DNA from: Elmis aenea
Lineage: Eukaryota; Arthropoda; Insecta; Coleoptera; Elmidae
NCBI GenBank assembly: GCA_947652605.1
Contig: OX393576.1
Coordinates: forward strand, 53,854,966-53,918,965
Length of the DNA: 64,000 nucleotides
Direction of reading: 5' to 3'
Position numbers and translations under genes: made by a program. Of this stretch, positions 63,301 through 64,000 are shown piece after piece. The notes under the pieces are model-generated. The model saw only the letters and a program-made list of their open reading frames with translations. It was not told the origin of the DNA and did not search any database. Position 1 is the stretch's first letter, and the number at the start of each line of letters is the position of its first letter.

Positions 63301-64000
63301 ACACAAATACTTTAGTGATAAATACGTTTTGCATAACCAAGTATTACAAATTTAAAAAATAATTTAATTTTTATGACAATAAATAAATAAGTAAGTTTCT
63401 TATGTACATATTTTGTAAACTTATATATTTTCCAGTTTAATTTTGAAAAGTTTTTTCTTAAAGAACGCAATAATTTTATTAAAATTTTTCATACCCAATA
63501 TACCTAATTTAATGTCTATATTTAAAAAATATTACATAAGAGAGTGCTATAAATCAAGTCCTTGTGCTTCAAAACTTAATTCGTTTAATTTTATTTTTGG
63601 TACAAATGAACTACCTAATAAAAAGTATTTACTCAATAAACTTATTAAAAATTTTTGTGTGTAAATTCACTGAATACGTTTAGTTGATTTAAAACCCGTG
63701 AGCCCAATTTAATTTTAAAACGTTTACCTCTTTGTAAAGCCGAATATCATTGTTATAACGTACTGCAGTGAAAAAACAAATTTTGTGTTACATTTGTAAC
63801 CATCAAAGCGTAAAATACGTTTAGAAATTTTCAACTGCTCCAAGCTATGTCCCTTATTTAAGAATGATGTTATAACAATACCTATTTAAAGTTACAGAAC
63901 ATAATTTAAAATTACATTTGCTTTACTGTCGCAAGCCTGTCAACAAACTAAAATATTGACATAAAAGTATAGTCATGTTTGATCACTCATAGTTGGCCAC
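63301..64000. other. AT-rich non-coding DNA to the window edge
   Basis: The frame 63443-63664 (73 codons, Lys/Asn/Phe-rich) reflects base composition and has no known motif. Confidence 0.4.

Noticed and set aside
1..64000. LTR retrotransposons, endogenous viruses, rRNA or tRNA genes
   Set aside because: I found no long direct terminal repeats, no protease-integrase or envelope-like frames, and no tRNA cloverleaf or rRNA stretch that I could support by eye.

Overview
This is AT-rich, gene-poor eukaryotic DNA, almost certainly from an arthropod and probably an insect. Only one piece of host coding sequence is convincing: a 205-nt exon on the minus strand (33677-33881). It encodes TM5 and the start of the third intracellular loop of a rhodopsin-family neuropeptide receptor, closest from memory to insect RYamide/NPY-like receptors, and has clean AG and GT splice borders. 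No other exon of that gene was found, so much of the window may be its introns.

Nearly everything else that can be recognised is transposable-element DNA, much of it nested. Retroelements: a nearly full-length I-superfamily LINE (about 13.58-19.37 kb; Gag-like ORF1, APE endonuclease, RT, RNase H) split by a second LINE that lost its RT (15.21-16.17 kb); two 5'-truncated Jockey elements (28.05-29.42 and 34.62-35.17 kb); RTE-like fragments (9.6-11.2, 27.4, 38.6-40.3, 40.5 and 45.4-45.8 kb); a third LINE family with an (AAT)n tail (43.2-44.5 kb); and a Penelope-like element with a GIY-YIG nuclease and an inverted RT piece (54.06-54.97 kb).

DNA transposons: many hAT derivatives, seven of them with perfect or near-perfect 8-bp target duplications (6.09-9.40, 25.70-27.09, 46.46-47.56 and 62.23-62.96 kb); piggyBac elements and MITEs at TTAA sites (3.06-4.04, 27.65-30.25, 39.39-40.13 and 56.72-58.2 kb); one PIF/Harbinger element with a TTA duplication (40.97-42.71 kb); and a large set of palindromic elements ending CAGGGTG or CAGTGTG next to TA, some with mariner/IS630-like transposase remnants (21.0-22.6, 31.3-33.2, 41.4-42.3, 47.8-50.7 and 58.3-59.0 kb).

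The most unusual structures are two composite palindromes, at 21000-22618 and 31257-33151. Their arms carry several CAGGGTG-type termini arranged symmetrically, one inside the other. They share a core but have different outermost ends. Also of interest are a minisatellite built on a GTTGC...GCAAC hairpin, CpG-rich mini-foldbacks (one inside a piggyBac gene), and a decayed member of a recurrent uncharacterised arthropod protein family. No rRNA, tRNA, LTR retrotransposon, CRISPR array or intact single-copy gene was seen.
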